Assembly (NCBI GenBank): GCA_907165275.2
Contig: OU015671.1
Location: 8,711,001 to 8,775,000, forward strand
DNA: 64,000 nt
Reading direction: 5' to 3'
Origin: Zygaena filipendulae
Taxonomy: Eukaryota; Arthropoda; Insecta; Lepidoptera; Zygaenidae
Of this stretch, positions 43,814 to 53,160 are shown piece after piece. How positions within the stretch are numbered: position 1 is the first letter of the stretch; the number at the start of each line of letters is the position of its first letter. A model generated the notes under the pieces. It did not search any database, was not told where the DNA came from, and saw only the letters and a program-made list of their open reading frames with translations. A program made the translations under genes and the position numbers.

Positions 43814-44022
43814 TAAGGCCGCACTCAGAGTCGTTTTATTAGTAATTACTTAATTTAATTCATACTTCATTAAATTAATGTTAGTTGGCATTTGACTAAT
43901 TAGGTTAAATTTAGTTACTTATACGTAAATGCCAATTAAAATTAATTTATTGAACGTCTCTGATTGCGGTAATTTTTTTTTTAATCTTTACTTAAAATTA
44001 AGTAATCATTAAAACGATTCGA
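43814..44022. mobile_element. MITE related to the 3246 foldback
   Basis: Left end GGCCGCACTCAGAGTCGTTT; a complementary end at about 43960-43974 (CGTCTCTGATTGCGG) and a second, inner-type end TTAAGTAATCATTAAAACG at 44000-44020. Interior words GTTAGTTGGCATTTGACTAA / TAAATGCCAATT are also complementary. Confidence 0.55.
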
Positions 44023-44548
44023 CTTTTATTTCTTATCTATGAAAGAAATTAACATCTTTTCTATTTTGAAGTTTTTTTTTACATAAACTACAATATTTGA
44101 TTATCATGTCCGCTTTTGCACTATTTGGACTTTGAGTAAGTACTTTTATTACCATTTATCCATTAACTTTTGCAGTATAGTGTACATAGCTTTTATTATC
44201 GGATCTTTAGTTAACTTACCAATACATCTATCTATTGTTTGATGTTTGTAAATACCTTGATTTCGTGGCACATAATTAGGTACAAATTAACTCTACATAC
44301 TTGGATCGAACATAGAAGTAAATAGATATTTATTGGCTACCATTTTTGATTACTACTCGAAAGATTGAAATAGTATGTTTTAACTTTTAATTAAAATAGA
44401 ATAAATGAATATCAATTAAAAAAAAAATATATGACGTGTGTTTGAGATGAGAATCGGATACTGAACACCATTCATTTTGTGATTAAATTCCCTTGGTTAT
44501 CCTTACACCACCTTATATTGCAAAAAGACCAGCTTCACTGCATAATAA
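44023..44548. other. AT-rich intergenic sequence
   Basis: No feature recognised. Confidence 0.45.
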
Positions 44549-44719
44549 TAATAATTATTATAAAACCAAGTCTTCCGCCGCATCTGTCTGTCTGTCTGTT
44601 CGCAATAAACCAGTTTTCACCAACATATAAAGTGGTTGAAGAGGAACACGGATAGTTTATCGTGGAATTTCTGCGGGAACTCCGAAATTACCGCGGGCGA
44701 AACCACGGGGGACAGCTCG
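44549..44719 (+). mobile_element. Helitron-like copy
   Basis: ATTATAAAACCAAGTCTTCC, CTGTCTGTCTGTTCGCAAT, GGAACTCCGAAATTACCGCG, GAAACCACGGGGGACAGCTCG. Confidence 0.7.
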
Positions 44720-45076
44720 TTTTAAATAATAATTCCACAATTAAATAACAATTAACAAAATCTCCTGAATACATAATATTATTGCTCAAATTATTAATTT
44801 ATTAAGGTGGGTACTCTAGACAGACGCGATACGAACAAAGCGGTCTGACATGGGATTGAGCTCAAAGAGAATACGTAACAGGCCTTACGGGATTTCACGG
44901 TAGAATAATGTATGTATATAATAGTGTATGTATGTATGTACGTACCAGCACGTATCTTATGTTTATATTTCAATAGTTATACATAATATTATGTAGTAAG
45001 TAAATTGCATATTTCGTGCGTTTTCGACCAACATTTCTGACGCCGGGGTCAAAACAGAATAGCTTTGTGCCCAGCC
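44720..45076. other. Unassigned sequence with GTAT microsatellite
   Basis: (ATGT)n/(GTAT)n tract at 44908-44945. Otherwise nothing. Confidence 0.45.
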
Positions 45077-45209
45077 GGGCTAAGATGCGCAAGACGACAA
45101 AATTTTATCGAGCCATTTTATCGATTCTCGTCGACAAAGCCATACAATATGTCGACGAGAATCGATAAAATGGCTCGATAAAATTTTGTCGTCTTGCGCA
45201 TCTTAGCCC
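45077..45209. repeat. Perfect 60-bp-arm hairpin
   Basis: 45077-45136 and 45150-45209 are exact reverse complements over 60 of 60 bases (arm begins GGGCTAAGATGCGCAAGACG), with a 13-base loop AAGCCATACAATA. GC-rich words CTCGTCGACA and TATCGAGCC are inside. No frame. Likely a young foldback MITE; a transcript would form a long double-stranded RNA. Confidence 0.9.
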
Positions 45210-45295
45210 CCAGAGTCAAATGGTATCGACTGCCAACGCATTTTCTTTTCTAGGAATTATACGAAACGCCGCCCGTTTTTGAACGGACTAACTAT

Positions 45296-45440
45296 ATAAG
45301 TATACCCTGCGGTTTCACCCGCGTTAATTTTGGAGTGCCCGCGGGAATTCCGGGATAAAAAATACCCCCTATGTCCTTTTCTATAAAACTTTGCGTAGGT
45401 AGGTACACGTCTGGGGTGTATGCAACCAGACAACGTGTAT
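45296..45440 (-). mobile_element. Lep1-like copy, partial
   Basis: TACCCTGCGGTTTCACCCGC, GGAGTGCCCGCGGGAATTCC, CCCTATGTCCTTTTC and a degraded CAACGTGTATGTAAAGG end. Confidence 0.6.
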
Positions 45441-45449
45441 GTAAAGGTT

Positions 45450-45655
45450 CATCCTAAGAGATAGCGAGTTTGTGGGGGACAGAAGCGAAGGAATTTGTGA
45501 AGGTGATCGGCCGGCGCTTGAGAGCCAGATGCTGTGACCCTCATTCCAGCTCGTTTCTGGCGCAGAGGCCATCCCAGGAGCGTCATGGGACTCATAGGCG
45601 CTGTGCCGGGAGCGACCAGGAGCGGGCTACTGCCTATTCTAGCATTCTGTAGTGA
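45450..45655 (+). pseudogene. Transposon-derived coding relic, unplaced
   Basis: A stop-free plus-strand stretch of about 66 codons reads WGTEAKEFVKVIGRRLRARC, then a SFLAQR motif and a Q-R rich tail, ending in TAG. It has the arginine-rich look of the last part of a non-LTR polyprotein, but I cannot place it in a named clade. Two minus frames over it are shadows. Confidence 0.35.
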
Positions 45656-46729
45656 CAACCCTAAAATGAAAAAAAAAAACTACAGCTATAAAAGTCTAGG
45701 TCATAATAGTTGAGGAAAGTGGGGAAGTTGACTGAGGCGAGGTGTTCAGTTACAGTTACTGAACAAATGTAATTTTTAAGTAATTTGAGTTAATTACTTC
45801 GCATTTATAATAATGATGGTGAGGATTTTTAATTATTTTGTTAAAGGAAAACAGGTCATCAGGGTCAAGGGTCAACAATTGCAAATTGCAATACATCCGA
45901 AATAAACTGGAAATCGATTGCATAATATTTTATTTACACAATATATCACATTCAACGAACTGCACGGCTTTATTCGTAACTAGCTGGTGCCCGCGATTTC
46001 ACTCGTGTGGGTTTCGAGATTCCTCGTTGGTACCTGATACGAGTTCATATCCTGAAAGACCTTTAACCTTAAAATAGGTACGACAATAACTTTAGTTAAG
46101 TACTCGACGACAGATTTCCATTAAACAAAGCCTATAATATTTTGCGCCGCATGAAAATCCATTTAGTGATTGTAAAAATAGCTTATTTGTGTTGTCTTGT
46201 TATATCGCTATTTTTAAATTTTGCGTAAATATAATTATGATATTCAATGGACAGACACACGGATTGTGCTGTTTTGTTATGGAAAAGATTTCCTGACTCG
46301 TCAAACAAAATTGTGCAAGCGTCGCGTTGTTTTGTACATTCAGAATCAAAAATATAGAAACAGTATAGGGCCCTTATTCACTATGACCAACAACTATATA
46401 ACTATGTTACTATAAGAACATGTAATCTGAGTTGTATAGATACTTTAATAAATAAAATATAGAAATGCAGTGGTTTGTAAGTAACGGAATATACGTCTTC
46501 CGTAGATCGTGATATTACGAGGATGAAGGTGGAAGGATTAAATCTCAGGTCTAGAAATAGTAATAAGGTTGACAGACCGACCAAAGTGTTAACATATTGA
46601 TGCTGCTGTCTGTACGCCAAAGGAGTAGGAAATGTTTGCATGTCTGAGTAGTTGTTGTCTAGCCGAGACAAACACAGTCTATTACCGGCCCAACTCACTT
46701 CACTATCGGATCCCACAACCGTGATCAGC
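45656..46729. other. Intergenic sequence with small repeat fragments
   Basis: 45978-46040 is a minus-strand Helitron-like end (ACTAGCTGGTGCCCGCGATT). 46368-46397 (GGGCCCTTATTCACTATGAC, then CAACAAC) is an isolated M6 terminus. The 104-codon minus frame at 46402-46716 has no domain. Confidence 0.45.
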
Positions 46730-47469
46730 TAGGGTTGCCACCCGTACTATATTGTATAGTATCGTGCTATATTTCAGTCAATTGTACTATACAACGTGTT
46801 ATTGAATTAACTGAAAACCTTATACACCCCATTAAAAAAAATAAACAATAATATTATAAAAATATATTTTATGTCGAAAAAATGTATACTTTAAAAGTTA
46901 TTCAACATTACTTTGGAGGTGACTTATCTACGAAATTCCAAGTGCTACGCCCGCGCGTAGTTCGATTTTTTTTTGCTGCGGGCGGCGTACGCGCTTAATA
47001 TTGTATTATAAATAATTTAGACATGGGCTAATAAAAATGAAAAAATATAACCTATATTAAAACATAGTGCGATCGATTCGCTAGTCGATTCTAAGCAAAC
47101 TACTTTCTAGTTTTCAGTTAATTCATTAACACGTTGTATATTATAGAAAAATAATATAGTACGAAAAATACTATATTTTTATCCCCAATTCAACTATCGC
47201 ACTTGTTTATGTTAACCGTGACTGCCGACTGGGCTAGAACGCACCCGTAGCGCAGCACGGGGAAGTTCAGAACGAAACGCATACGCATACAAAACGTCAA
47301 CTGTCAAACTAGCAATAATTTGTAGATGAATGCTGCCGGATACATAATAATTAAAAATAAATATGTATTATTTTTTTCCCTCCATTTTGCAAAAGTACTA
47401 TATTTTTGCATCTTTTTTCAGAAAAATACTATTTTTTTTTTCCAAAAAGGTGGCAACCCTACGTTCAGC
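46722..47469. mobile_element. hAT-like element with TAGGGTTGCCACC ends
   Basis: Ends TAGGGTTGCCACC (46730) and GGTGGCAACCCTA (47461). Flanks TGATCAGC and CGTTCAGC agree at six of eight positions, fitting a decayed 8-bp duplication. Internal TACTATA repeats line both ends. M2 copy 2 is nested near the left end. About 380 bp without M2; non-coding. Confidence 0.65.
46789..47140 (-). mobile_element. M2 MITE, copy 2 (nested)
   Basis: TATACAACGTGTTATTGAAT and ATTCATTAACACGTTGTATA ends; reverse orientation relative to copies 1 and 3. Inserted in the TACTATA-rich end of the hAT-like element. Confidence 0.8.
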
Positions 47470-47768
47470 CCTCCTAGAGAAGATGAATAAAAAATATTGG
47501 ACACGTATTTTTCCTTTTTTTACGTAATCAAAAAATTAACGACCATACATTGAGTTGAAATTCCGTGTGACGTCACACCTAGATACACTTTATACCTACT
47601 CAATTATGACGTCGCGACCGACTCCTAAACTTTATGGCATTTTATCTGAGTAAGTATTTATTCACTAATTAGAAAAAGCAAAAAGTACGAGTACATGTCT
47701 ATTACTTTTTTTTTATCTAACTGAGGGACTAAATAGAATTTTGATTTTTATACCCCGTCACTATCCTT
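47468..47768 (+). mobile_element. M5 MITE, copy d
   Basis: ATGAATAAAAAATATTGG, CACGTATTTTTCCTTTTTTT, ACATTGAGTTGAAATTCCG, GTGTGACGTCACACC, and right end CTGAGGGACTAAATAGAAT. Abuts the right end of the hAT-like element. Confidence 0.7.
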
Positions 47769-47807
47769 GTATGAGATACTGCAGCAAGAATTTTTATAGA
47801 TATGTAA

Positions 47808-47945
47808 CTAGCGGTCCCGCGCGGTTTCACCCGCCATAACAACCCCTTTTCATCCCCTTGGGGGCTGAATTTTCAAAAATCTTTTCTTATCGGATGCCTA
47901 CGTCACACAAAGAACACACCCTCCAAGTTTCAGGTCTCTACGATC
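47808..47945 (-). mobile_element. Helitron-like end of another subfamily
   Basis: CTAGCGGTCCCGCGCGGTTT, ACAACCCCTTTTCATCCCC, TTGGGGGCTGAATTTTC and ATCGGATGCCTACGTCACAC. The body lacks the AACTCC block of Lep1-like copies. Confidence 0.5.
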
Positions 47946-48344
47946 AGCGATGGATCTATCAGTCAATCAGGACAATATTTTGAGATCATCAGAATTACTT
48001 ATTGGTCTACAGTACGGATAACAATCTAAATCTGGTTCAATGGCTCTGTGACTGTATTCCAAGCACAAAATAACAGATTGTCAGACGGAGTCTAGACCAA
48101 ATAATACGTTTAAAATTAGAATGTGCTCAGGACCTCTAGCGGCATTATTTGGTGCTACCGTGCTAGCATTGTCAAACGTATTGTACCTACCTCAGAACAA
48201 TAACAGTAGCAATTCTTCTGAGGTATCTACTATATTTTGACTCTGTGTACCATATATACGAGCATGGACCAATTAAACTAGACTAATTAATTGTTTAATT
48301 GGTCCACGATACGAGTAAAAAGTACCTACGCAAAAATCCTTTCC
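47946..48344. other. Unassigned sequence
   Basis: A 12-bp-arm palindrome GACCAATTAAAC / GTTTAATTGGTC at 48265-48304. Nothing else. Confidence 0.4.
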
Positions 48345-48765
48345 TTACTAATATTATAAATGCGAAAGTTTGTATGTATGGATGGATATTTGTTATTCTT
48401 TCACGCAGAAACTACTGGATGGATTTAAATGAAACTTTACAATAATATAGCTTACTAGTTGTGTCCCGCGGTTTCACCCGCGTTAATTTCAGAGTTCCCG
48501 TGGGAATTCCGGGATAAAAAGTACCCTATGTGTTAATCTGATGTATAAGCTACATTATTGTAAAGTTTCATTTAAATCCATCCAGTAGTTTTTGCGTGAA
48601 AGAGTAACAAACATCCATCCATCCATCTATCCATCCATCTTACATTCATACAAACTTTCGCGTTTATAATATTAGTAGCAAGTAGCATACATCAGATTAA
48701 CACATAGGGTAGGTACCTACTTTTTATCCCGGAATTCCCGGATTCTGTACATTGAATTTTTCTAC
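48345..48765. mobile_element. Lep1-like copy with an inverted Lep1-like copy inserted
   Basis: The plus copy starts CCTTACTAATATTATAAATG (48345), reaches TTACAATAATATAGCTTA, is interrupted by a minus copy (48455-48676, from CTAGTTGTGTCCCGCGG to TTTATAATATTAGTAG), and resumes TACATCAGATTAACACATAG (48684). Both share CATCAGATTAACACATAGGG, so they are the same subfamily. (ATCC)n tract at 48612-48640. Confidence 0.75.
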
Positions 48766-48924
48766 CTAAAATTGAGAGGGGTGACAAAAGAAGAGTAATC
48801 AAGCCCAAAAAGTTTTTAAAATTCTTTTCTATCTGTCTGCCTGTTCGAGATACTCTCTGAATCTACTGAATGGAGTGTCATGCGGTTTTCACAGGTAGAT
48901 TAAGCTTAGCCTGGACACAGATAA

Positions 48925-49524
48925 TAAAGGGTCTTTCAATAGGGACGGGTCGATGTTGGCAGCCTGTGGCGGCCATGTTGTTTTAACGTCGTCTTTCTAA
49001 CCTATATTTTTTTATTCAGTTAGTAATGCCAAATCACCATGGCAAGTTACACGGTTGAGCAACACGTCCAAATGTTAAAAATGTATTACCAAAATGAGTG
49101 TTCGTTAGTGCAAACGTTACGTGCATTGCGCCCATTTTACGGCAGACGAGGTGGTCCTTCAAAGTCGACTCTCCAACGTTTGGTGGCCAAATTCGACTTA
49201 TCACCTTTAGACTTTTTTTTGTGGGGTTTTCTTAAGTCGCAGGTCTATACCAATAAGCCACAATCGACCGATGCCCTTAAAGTCAACATAGCTCAGGCTA
49301 TCGCTGAAATTCAACCCGAACTATGCGGCAGAGTTGTTGAACATTGGACAACTCGAATTCGTGCCACCGTGAGAAGCCGCGGCGGACATTTAAACGATGT
49401 GATTTTCCACACATAATGGCATATATAGCTCTTTCAAATAAAAAAAAAAAAAATCGTTAAAATCTCACACACGGCCTTTTTTTTTCATGTCAAAATCGAC
49501 CCGTCCTTATTGAAAGACCCTTTA
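48925..49524 (+). mobile_element. Internally deleted Tc1/mariner element
   Basis: Element 48927-49522 (596 bp). Ends AAGGGTCTTTCAATAGGGAC and its complement (GTCCTTATTGAAAGACCCTT) match for about 28 bases with one mismatch, continuing GGGTCGAT. TA flanks both ends (48925-48926, 49523-49524), the Tc1/mariner target. A poly-A tract follows the frame at 49440. Confidence 0.9.
49039..49416 (+). pseudogene. Fused N- and C-terminal transposase remnant
   Basis: A 125-codon open frame inside the mariner. Residues 1-52 (TVEQHVQMLKMYYQNECSLV, GGPSKSTLQRLVAKF) resemble the N-terminal helix-turn-helix region of mariner-like transposases; residues 53-125 start LSPLDFFLWGFLKSQVY, the region around the last catalytic acidic residue, and run to a normal-looking C-terminus. 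The segment with the first two catalytic aspartates is deleted, in frame. It cannot be a catalytic transposase, though DNA binding is conceivable. Usual transposases of this type are about 340 residues. Confidence 0.8.
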
Positions 49525-49640
49525 TAATACTATACTAGTCTGGAGCTACATATAGGCTTTGTTTCATTCAAATCGGATGTCGGGAAAAGTTGTTAGATAA
49601 AAACTTTTCACGCGGGTGAAACCGCGGGGCACAGCTAGTG

Positions 49641-50180
49641 TGAAATATGACATATTTTTTGTAATATTCGCGTTGTCGGTAACGAATGGCTCAGATTAAC
49701 CCTTCCGTCGTCGGCCATCTGTCAAAACCACCATTGTGTCCGAAACAGCGTGACTGAGCGAATGCTCCACTTTATTATTATTTTCTCCCATTTGCAAACA
49801 AATTGGAGTTGATCCCTCATGTTTATTTAATTAATTATTTTAAACCACAAAGTGGATACATTTTTTATACTTTAAAAGGAAGCCACTGAAGTTAGAATAG
49901 TCGGTTTCATACCCAATGAAACACATGTACAAAATCAAACTTACAAATCAACAAGGTTTTTGCACGAGTACACTCAATTTTATTTCTCTATAATTATTAA
50001 ATATTTTTAATAGCATATTATTTTCCGAATAAAATAAAATAAAACCAAACATGTTTGTCATGGACAGTTTCCTTTAGAACGCGTCGTCAGATTTCCTCTG
50101 GGAGCAAACAGTTTTGTTTTATATGTATTTGTATACGAATTGTTTACAGTCGTGTTTGTGGAAAGCCTAATTATAATATA
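49641..50180. other. Unassigned intergenic sequence
   Basis: No frame or repeat end recognised. Confidence 0.4.
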
Positions 50181-50272
50181 CTAGCTATGCCTCGCGGTTT
50201 CACCCGCACTAATTTCAGAGTTCCCGCGGGAATTTCGATCAACGCGGGTGAGACCGCGGGGCACAGCTAGCA
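50181..50272. mobile_element. Head-to-head Helitron-like 3' ends
   Basis: CTAGCTATGCCTCGCGGTTTC faces GAGACCGCGGGGCACAGCTAG; the two 3' ends are joined through GGAATTTCGATCAACGCGG, leaving a 92-bp inverted dimer. Confidence 0.7.
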
Positions 50273-51131
50273 GCAAGCAAGCTATCTGATAACACACCGC
50301 TTACAATGAGATTAAAACCGAAGTTTTTACTTCCAAGTTTCGAACGAAAAGCTTTCAGCTAGTCGTTCCCACGTTAAAAACAGAAGAGTAAAACACCAAA
50401 TTAAAAAAGTAAAAAATAAAACAAGAATATTGTCTCGAGCGTCGTTGGCGTTTCAATATAAGACCTATGAAGGCTAAAGCATTCGTTTCGTTGATTTTTA
50501 GCACCGCGGGGCGAGCCGTAAAACCCAAAGGATGTGCTGCCCTTTTTGGATTGTAATTTTATATTCCAGCAACACGCGGCGGCGAGCGATTGTGATCTTT
50601 ACGCACCAGCGGTTAGAATGCGTAATTCATCTACAAATTTAACAGTGGGAAACGTTAGTAATTTGGGTCGAGGAATATTATTGTTACAACAATGTGGTGT
50701 CTTTAATTCGGTGAATTGGAAATGTGATGGTTTCGCTTTTGAGATTTTGTTTGATGATTTATACGTGTCGTTAATTAAATACGAGTATTAATATTATAGT
50801 TAGGTGTGTGATTTAGAAGGTTCAATTGTATTAACAATAACACACTGTTACCGGTGACTCGTGAATGCTTCAAATTTAATGAGATGCTGGAGTCTGTAAT
50901 GGCATTCGTGAAGTTGGCGTCTCATTCTTTAAGTTGCGTTTATATTGGTAAATCAACAGAACTATTGTTGAAATCTATCAGGATCTGTAGAACTATGCTG
51001 GATGCAAGTAAATCTGAAGTTTTTTTTTTGAGATGCCAATATTTGATATCCACAGTGACATGACTCTACTCGTGCACTGGTCATGTTTTTAAATGTACTG
51101 TGGTGCACAGGTAACGCGCAAATATCTATTA
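50273..51131. other. Single-copy-looking intergenic sequence
   Basis: 50450-50680 is GC-richer without repeat ends. Frames of 85 and 69 codons (50534-50791, 50854-51063) show no domain. Confidence 0.4.
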
Positions 51132-51266
51132 CTAGCCCCTGCGGTTTCGCCCGCGTTAATTTGGGAGTTTCCGCGGAAACTCCGTAAAATGTTTTCTTAG
51201 CTGACGTCTACTCTCTACAAACTGTCAAATTTCAGCTTCACTGGCCAAATAATTTTCGAGATTTCA
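51132..51266 (-). mobile_element. Helitron-like copy, partial
   Basis: CTAGCCCCTGCGGTTTCGCC, TTTCCGCGGAAACTCC, ACGTCTACTCTCTACAAACT. Confidence 0.55.
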
Positions 51267-51269
51267 CGT

Positions 51270-51653
51270 TATACAACGTGTTAATGAATTAACTGAAAAC
51301 TAGAAAGTAGTTTGCTCAGAATCAACTAGCGAATGATCGCACTATGTTTTAATAGGGTTATATTTTTTCATTTTTATTAGCCCATGTCTAAATTATTTAT
51401 AATACAAGATTTGGCGCGTACGCCGCCCGCAGCAATAAAATTCGAACCGGTAGGCGCGGGCGTAGCGCTTGGAATTTCGTAGATAGGTCACCTCCAAACT
51501 AATGTTGAATAACTTTTAAAGTATATATTTTTTAATAACATATATTATGAAAAAGTATACATTTTTACATAAAATATATTTTAATCATATTATTATTTAT
51601 TTTTTTAAATGGGGTGTATCAGGTTTTCAGTTAATTCATTAACACGTTGTATA
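51270..51653 (+). mobile_element. M2 MITE, copy 3
   Basis: TATACAACGTGTTAATGAAT and ATTCATTAACACGTTGTATA are perfect 20-base inverted ends, extended by TAACTGAAAAC on the left and GTTTTCAGTTA on the right. The interior matches copy 1, with a duplicated ATATATTATGAAAAAGTATA-type segment. Confidence 0.85.
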
Positions 51654-51744
51654 TGTCGTGGACACGTCATGAATTGATATAACCACTAGAGATTATCATG
51701 AGTAGCGGAGTTAGGTTATAGTACGGACCGCCAAGAGGGGATTT

Positions 51745-53160
51745 GTGGATTAGCTAAAGCGCGTCAGATGAACATAAGGGGGGTACCTTGCACCATGTTG
51801 AGTACCTCCACCAAATATAGGCCCTCTACACTGGTGGGTGCGTCTAGAATAACCGATCAGATTTGTAAAAAAAAATCGATAACTCGAAATACTCGAGCGC
51901 GTCAGATTAAGATATGGTGGGTTAATTACATAGTGAGAAGTATGTATATGAATAATCTGACCATTTGAACGTGACGTAAAGGAGTTAGAGGATCACAAAC
52001 TTGCAAAAAAAAAACGCAACTTCGACATTCTCGAGCGCAGTTGATTTGTTTTTTATTTTAAAGTAAATAACTCAAGGATAGCGGGAAAAATATAATCTGC
52101 CGATTTTCATAAGCCGAAGAAACAAAAATCGTCTTCGAATCGAACGAGCAGCTGCAGTGAAACATGTACCTATTAATATCTCTGTCTTTCTTTCCCTTTT
52201 ACTTTTTCTCTATCTCTCACTCTCTCGCACCGTCCTCACACTACTTTCCGTCGCCATAACGTCATCACAGTATACCACGGCGCAAAACGTGTCGAATTAT
52301 AACTTTTTTTGGTGGGTTAAAATACATATTAAAATAAGTTAAGGTAAGTATTACATCAAACTATAGGTTCACCTTTCACTTTAATGTAATTATATATATA
52401 TTATATAATAAAGCTCATCACAAAACAACGCGTTCATGTTATTATATGTAAAACGAAATGGCTTGTTTGTGCTTTAAAGTTAGTTTTGTGAATAATATTT
52501 TGTGAGCTTTTACATATTTCATAGAAATATAAAGTGTGTTTTTTTTGTGAACAAGAAATAGCTCATAAAGTTATTAAACTTACATCAGAAATAAAAAAAA
52601 ATTAAAAATAAATCATAATTTTTGTTTCTAGCAGTCAGATTAATAATATCCCTCAAAATTATTGTCAGATTTTAAGCCAACATAACTTGGACTGCAAGCT
52701 GAACCTTCTGTAAAATAATCTGACACGCTCGAGTATTTCAAAATTGAGATTTTTTTTTGCATTTTCAAAAATTCGCTACTACCTTGCGTCACCTCCAAAT
52801 CGGCAGATTTTCGAAGGGGTGCATTTTTAAGGCTCACTTAACATCCCCTTTGAATATCTGACGCGCTCGAGTAAATGTTTTTTTTTTTCATTTTCTCCCC
52901 TTCCGGATGGCCACCCCCACCACGCAAATGGGCAGATGAATATATTTTCGATATCAGAGACACCTTGGAGTATCTAAACTACAATATCTGACGCGCTCGA
53001 GTATTTCCATTTTACTATTTTTTTTTACATTTTTGAAAGCCTGTAGAAGCTAAACCCACCGGTGAATGAAAAAATATCATATAACCTTATTTTGTTTATA
53101 TCTCCTAATCTTCAAAACCCAATAGGTCCCAACGACGCTCGAGTGTCTCCCGAATTAGCA
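51745..53160. repeat. Inverted array of about 138-bp units with a CTCGAG motif
   Basis: On the left, ACTCGAGCGCGTCAGAT or variants occur at about 51757, 51891 and 52028. On the right the reverse complement ATCTGACGCGCTCGAGTATT or variants occur at about 52718, 52856, 52986 and 53133. Spacing is about 130-138 bases on both sides, and each motif lies next to a poly-A (left) or poly-T (right) run of 8-11 bases. The two sets point toward each other across an AT-rich centre (52060-52620) that includes a TC-rich tract at 52175-52235. No frame above 66 codons. Not a family I recognise. Confidence 0.7.

Larger units (their letters stand above)
48840..49640 (+). mobile_element. Helitron-like copy split by the mariner
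   Basis: TCTGTCTGCCTGTTCGAG, CATGCGGTTTTCACAGGTAG and TTAAGCTTAGCCTGG precede the mariner; CTGGAGCTACATATAGGCTT, AAATCGGATGTCGGGAAAAG and GAAACCGCGGGGCACAGCTAG follow. Same subfamily as the reversed copy at 5818-6040, which shows the uninterrupted order. Confidence 0.7.

Noticed and set aside
51745..53160. CRISPR-like array
   Set aside because: Regular spacing, but the setting is eukaryotic, the repeats face each other and the spacers are mutually related low-complexity sequence.
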